Shown: positions 32,475 through 34,001 of the stretch, in pieces
Layout of the letters: the number at the start of each line of letters is the position of its first letter
Numbering within the stretch: the stretch's first letter is position 1
Source: Acidobacteriota bacterium
GTDB lineage: Bacteria; Acidobacteriota; UBA4820; DSQY01
Length of the DNA stretch: 34,001 nucleotides
NCBI GenBank assembly: GCA_021833665.1
Contig: JAKBES010000009.1
Location: 1-34,001, forward strand
Direction: 5' to 3'
Position numbers and translations under genes: made by a program
Notes under the pieces: model-generated
Told to the model about the DNA's origin: nothing
The model's database searches: none
What the model saw: the letters and a program-made list of their open reading frames with translations, nothing else

Positions 32475-32669
32475 TCAAGCTTTCTTGCCCTTCTCTTCCT
32501 GCTTCTTCAGGTAGAGCAGGTGGTGCTCCGAACCTTCGCGAACCATGGCCTTGCCGCATTTCGGACAGCGCTCGTCCTTGCAAGGCTTACCCGGCTGGTG
32601 CCCTTTGACGGCACCGCAGCCCAGGCACACGCAGTTACCCTGCGATCCCATTCCACCTTGGTGTTGCAT
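32475..32669 (-). CDS. Small zinc-ribbon protein
   Basis: A 64-residue protein with CVCLGCG and CKDERCPKCGKAM, forming two C-x2-C knuckles plus extra cysteines, which fits a zinc ribbon or a rubredoxin-like metal site. The C-terminus is a Lys/Glu-rich helix. A strong AGGAGGG precedes the ATG at 32669. Similar short proteins are common in sulfate reducers, but no function is known to me. It lies upstream of the broken CGGC gene on the same strand. Confidence 0.8.
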   Translation of the reverse strand: MQHQGGMGSQGNCVCLGCGAVKGHQPGKPCKDERCPKCGKAMVREGSEHHLLYLKKQEEKGKKA

Positions 32670-32834
32670 GGTGCCCTCCTGAGTTCAACTTATTTCGCCG
32701 TGGTTCTTGGCGCACGTACAAGTTGGAGAGATTGATCCAATCGGGATTCCATGGCGTCCTCCGCCGGACCACCGGCTTCTCTTGATCGACCTGCACATGG
32801 TCCATCTCCTCTTCTTCGAAAGAGGGGCGAGGAG

Positions 32835-34001
32835 CTACACCTGCACTCCCGTCTCGTACCCTTCCCGTGTGGCCGCTTCGATGTCCCGAGGCCGTTTGGC
32901 GTCGCCGATAACGTGGATCTCCGGAACGAGGGCCTTGAACGCCTCCGGCAGCGGCCTGGGGCTCAGCCCCGTGGCGATGAGCACCCAGTCGAAGGTTAAG
33001 ACCCTTGGTCCACCCTCTTCCGCCTTCAAAACGGCGGAGCCTTCTTCAAAGCGCGATACCGTGGTGTTGAGAAGGACGGTGATCGATGGATTGGCCTGGA
33101 TCCGCCTGAGCATGAGAGCCCGGCCGACCCTCTCCATGTCCTTGGCGAGCTCCGGCAGCATCTCGACGAGGGTCACCTCGCGGCCTTCCATGGCCAACTT
33201 TTCCGCTGCCTCTGCTCCCACCATGCCCCCGCCCAAAACCATGACACGCTGTCCTGGCAGGCGCCGCCCCTCCAGGTAAAACTCCAGAGACGACAGCCTG
33301 GGAGCGCATTCCATCCCTTCGATGGGCGGAATGTGCTGCGCGGAACCGGCGGCCCAGATGAGGACCTCGGGGTGAATCCTCCGGAGGAAGGCTTCATCGA
33401 CGATCTGGTGGCGCATCACGGGGATTCCCGTCCGGTCCACGAGGCGCAGGAGCCCGCGCAAGGGCCGCTCCATGGCCTCCTTGCCCGGAGAGAGGGGCGC
33501 CGCGCGGAAAGTGCCGCCGGGCTCGCCATCCGCCTCCGCCACGATGACACCGTGGCCGCGCTTCCAGAGCGCCAGTGCCGCCGAAAGCCCCGCGGGGCCC
33601 GCCCCGGCCACGAGCACGCGCCGCTTCTTCTCCGCCGGGGTGATGGGCGCCCTTCCCACGGTGGGATTGACGATGCAGGAGAGGCCCTCTCCGCCCACCA
33701 CGCCGCGCAGACATCCCTGGAGGCAGGAGCCGCAGGCGACCACGTCGTCGTACGCGCCCTGTTGCCATTTGGCGGGCAAGGCCGGATCGGCCACCAGTGG
33801 CCGCCCCAGCGCCACCGCATCCAGCAGGCCCTGCTCCAGGAGCGTCCTCACGCGAGTTATGTCTCCCATGCGGCCCGCCGCGATGAGGGGCAGATGGCTG
33901 GCGGCGCCGAAAAAGCGCAGAGCCTCCTCCTGCGGCCTCTCGGGTAAGGAACCGTGGTGGTAATACCACGGCGGCGCCGTGCACGGGTCGCCCATGCCCA
34001 C
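32835..34001 (-). CDS. Old Yellow Enzyme-type Fe-S flavoprotein (2,4-dienoyl-CoA reductase-like), C-terminal 388 residues
   Basis: The N-terminus lies beyond the right edge. The visible part starts at the end of the FMN TIM barrel (LIAAGRMGDI, VALGRPLVADP). It continues with the [4Fe-4S] motif C90-x2-C93-x3-C97-x11-C109 (ACGSCLQGCLRG...LSC). An FAD-binding Rossmann domain (VLVAGAGPAGLSAALAL) and an NAD(P)-binding domain (VMVLGGGMVGAEAAEKLA) follow, ending with the family FAD motif VIGDAKRPRDIEAATREG. This is the architecture of 2,4-dienoyl-CoA reductase and trimethylamine dehydrogenase. The substrate cannot be read from this half; an enoate or enoyl-CoA is most likely. Confidence 0.93.
   Translation of the reverse strand: MGMGDPCTAPPWYYHHGSLPERPQEEALRFFGAASHLPLIAAGRMGDITRVRTLLEQGLLDAVALGRPLVADPALPAKWQQGAYDDVVACGSCLQGCLRGVVGGEGLSCIVNPTVGRAPITPAEKKRRVLVAGAGPAGLSAALALWKRGHGVIVAEADGEPGGTFRAAPLSPGKEAMERPLRGLLRLVDRTGIPVMRHQIVDEAFLRRIHPEVLIWAAGSAQHIPPIEGMECAPRLSSLEFYLEGRRLPGQRVMVLGGGMVGAEAAEKLAMEGREVTLVEMLPELAKDMERVGRALMLRRIQANPSITVLLNTTVSRFEEGSAVLKAEEGGPRVLTFDWVLIATGLSPRPLPEAFKALVPEIHVIGDAKRPRDIEAATREGYETGVQV

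Overview
The window is a high-GC bacterial chromosome segment from a dissimilatory sulfur-cycling anaerobe. The evidence is direct: adenosine-phosphosulfate reductase (aprBA), the membrane complex QmoABC, the start of the dissimilatory sulfite reductase alpha subunit (dsrA), a cytochrome b / HdrD-type membrane oxidoreductase pair, siroheme synthesis genes and a TauE/SafE permease. QmoABC and the form of DsrA fit a sulfate or sulfite reducer better than a sulfur oxidiser, but direction cannot be proven here. I cannot fix the phylum; lineages such as Desulfobacterota, Acidobacteriota or Nitrospirota would all be plausible.

Layout. (1) 1-9247, minus strand: aprB-aprA, a strong terminator, a small zinc-finger protein, a YkgJ-type cysteine-cluster protein, qmoA-qmoB-qmoC, then dsrA running off the left edge. 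(2) 9248-11137: an AT-rich control region with an 18-bp palindrome, then an IS1595-type transposase that has lost its first catalytic Asp. (3) 11138-19062, plus strand: a two-TM protein, TauE/SafE permease, two very small membrane proteins, a 223-aa membrane protein, a receiver-only response regulator, a hairpin-rich spacer, a dCache-like histidine kinase, a second receiver and a PEP-synthase-like phosphotransferase (A). (4) 24468-19081, minus strand and convergent with the former: a uroporphyrinogen-III methyltransferase fused to an O-methyltransferase-like domain, a precorrin-2 dehydrogenase, a second PEP-synthase-like protein (B) and a third receiver. (5) 24865-27881, plus strand: cytochrome b subunit, HdrD/TmcB-like Fe-S subunit and a fourth receiver, behind a control region with two copies of a 10-bp palindrome. 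(6) 28030-34001, minus strand: a stress/accessory block with a short exported protein, a methyltransferase-DUF6125 fusion, a selenocysteine peroxiredoxin, a cysteine/cystathionine synthase, a ferritin-like protein, a broken CGGC-domain gene, a zinc-ribbon protein and an Old-Yellow-Enzyme-type Fe-S flavoprotein cut by the right edge.

How it fits together. AprBA and DsrAB are the cytoplasmic terminal reductases; QmoABC and the cytochrome b/HdrD-like pair exchange electrons with the quinone pool or periplasm; the CobA/precorrin-2 dehydrogenase pair starts siroheme synthesis for DsrAB; TauE/SafE probably moves a sulfur oxyanion. Between these lies the most unusual part: two PEP-synthase-like proteins that keep the ATP-grasp and phosphohistidine domains but replace the PEP/pyruvate barrel with an unrecognised shared C-terminal domain, each next to a receiver-only response regulator. 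This looks like a phosphotransfer module of unknown acceptor tied to sulfur respiration. The second clear novelty is the peroxiredoxin, whose reading frame is interrupted only by an in-frame UGA at the peroxidatic Cys position, followed by a SECIS-like hairpin.
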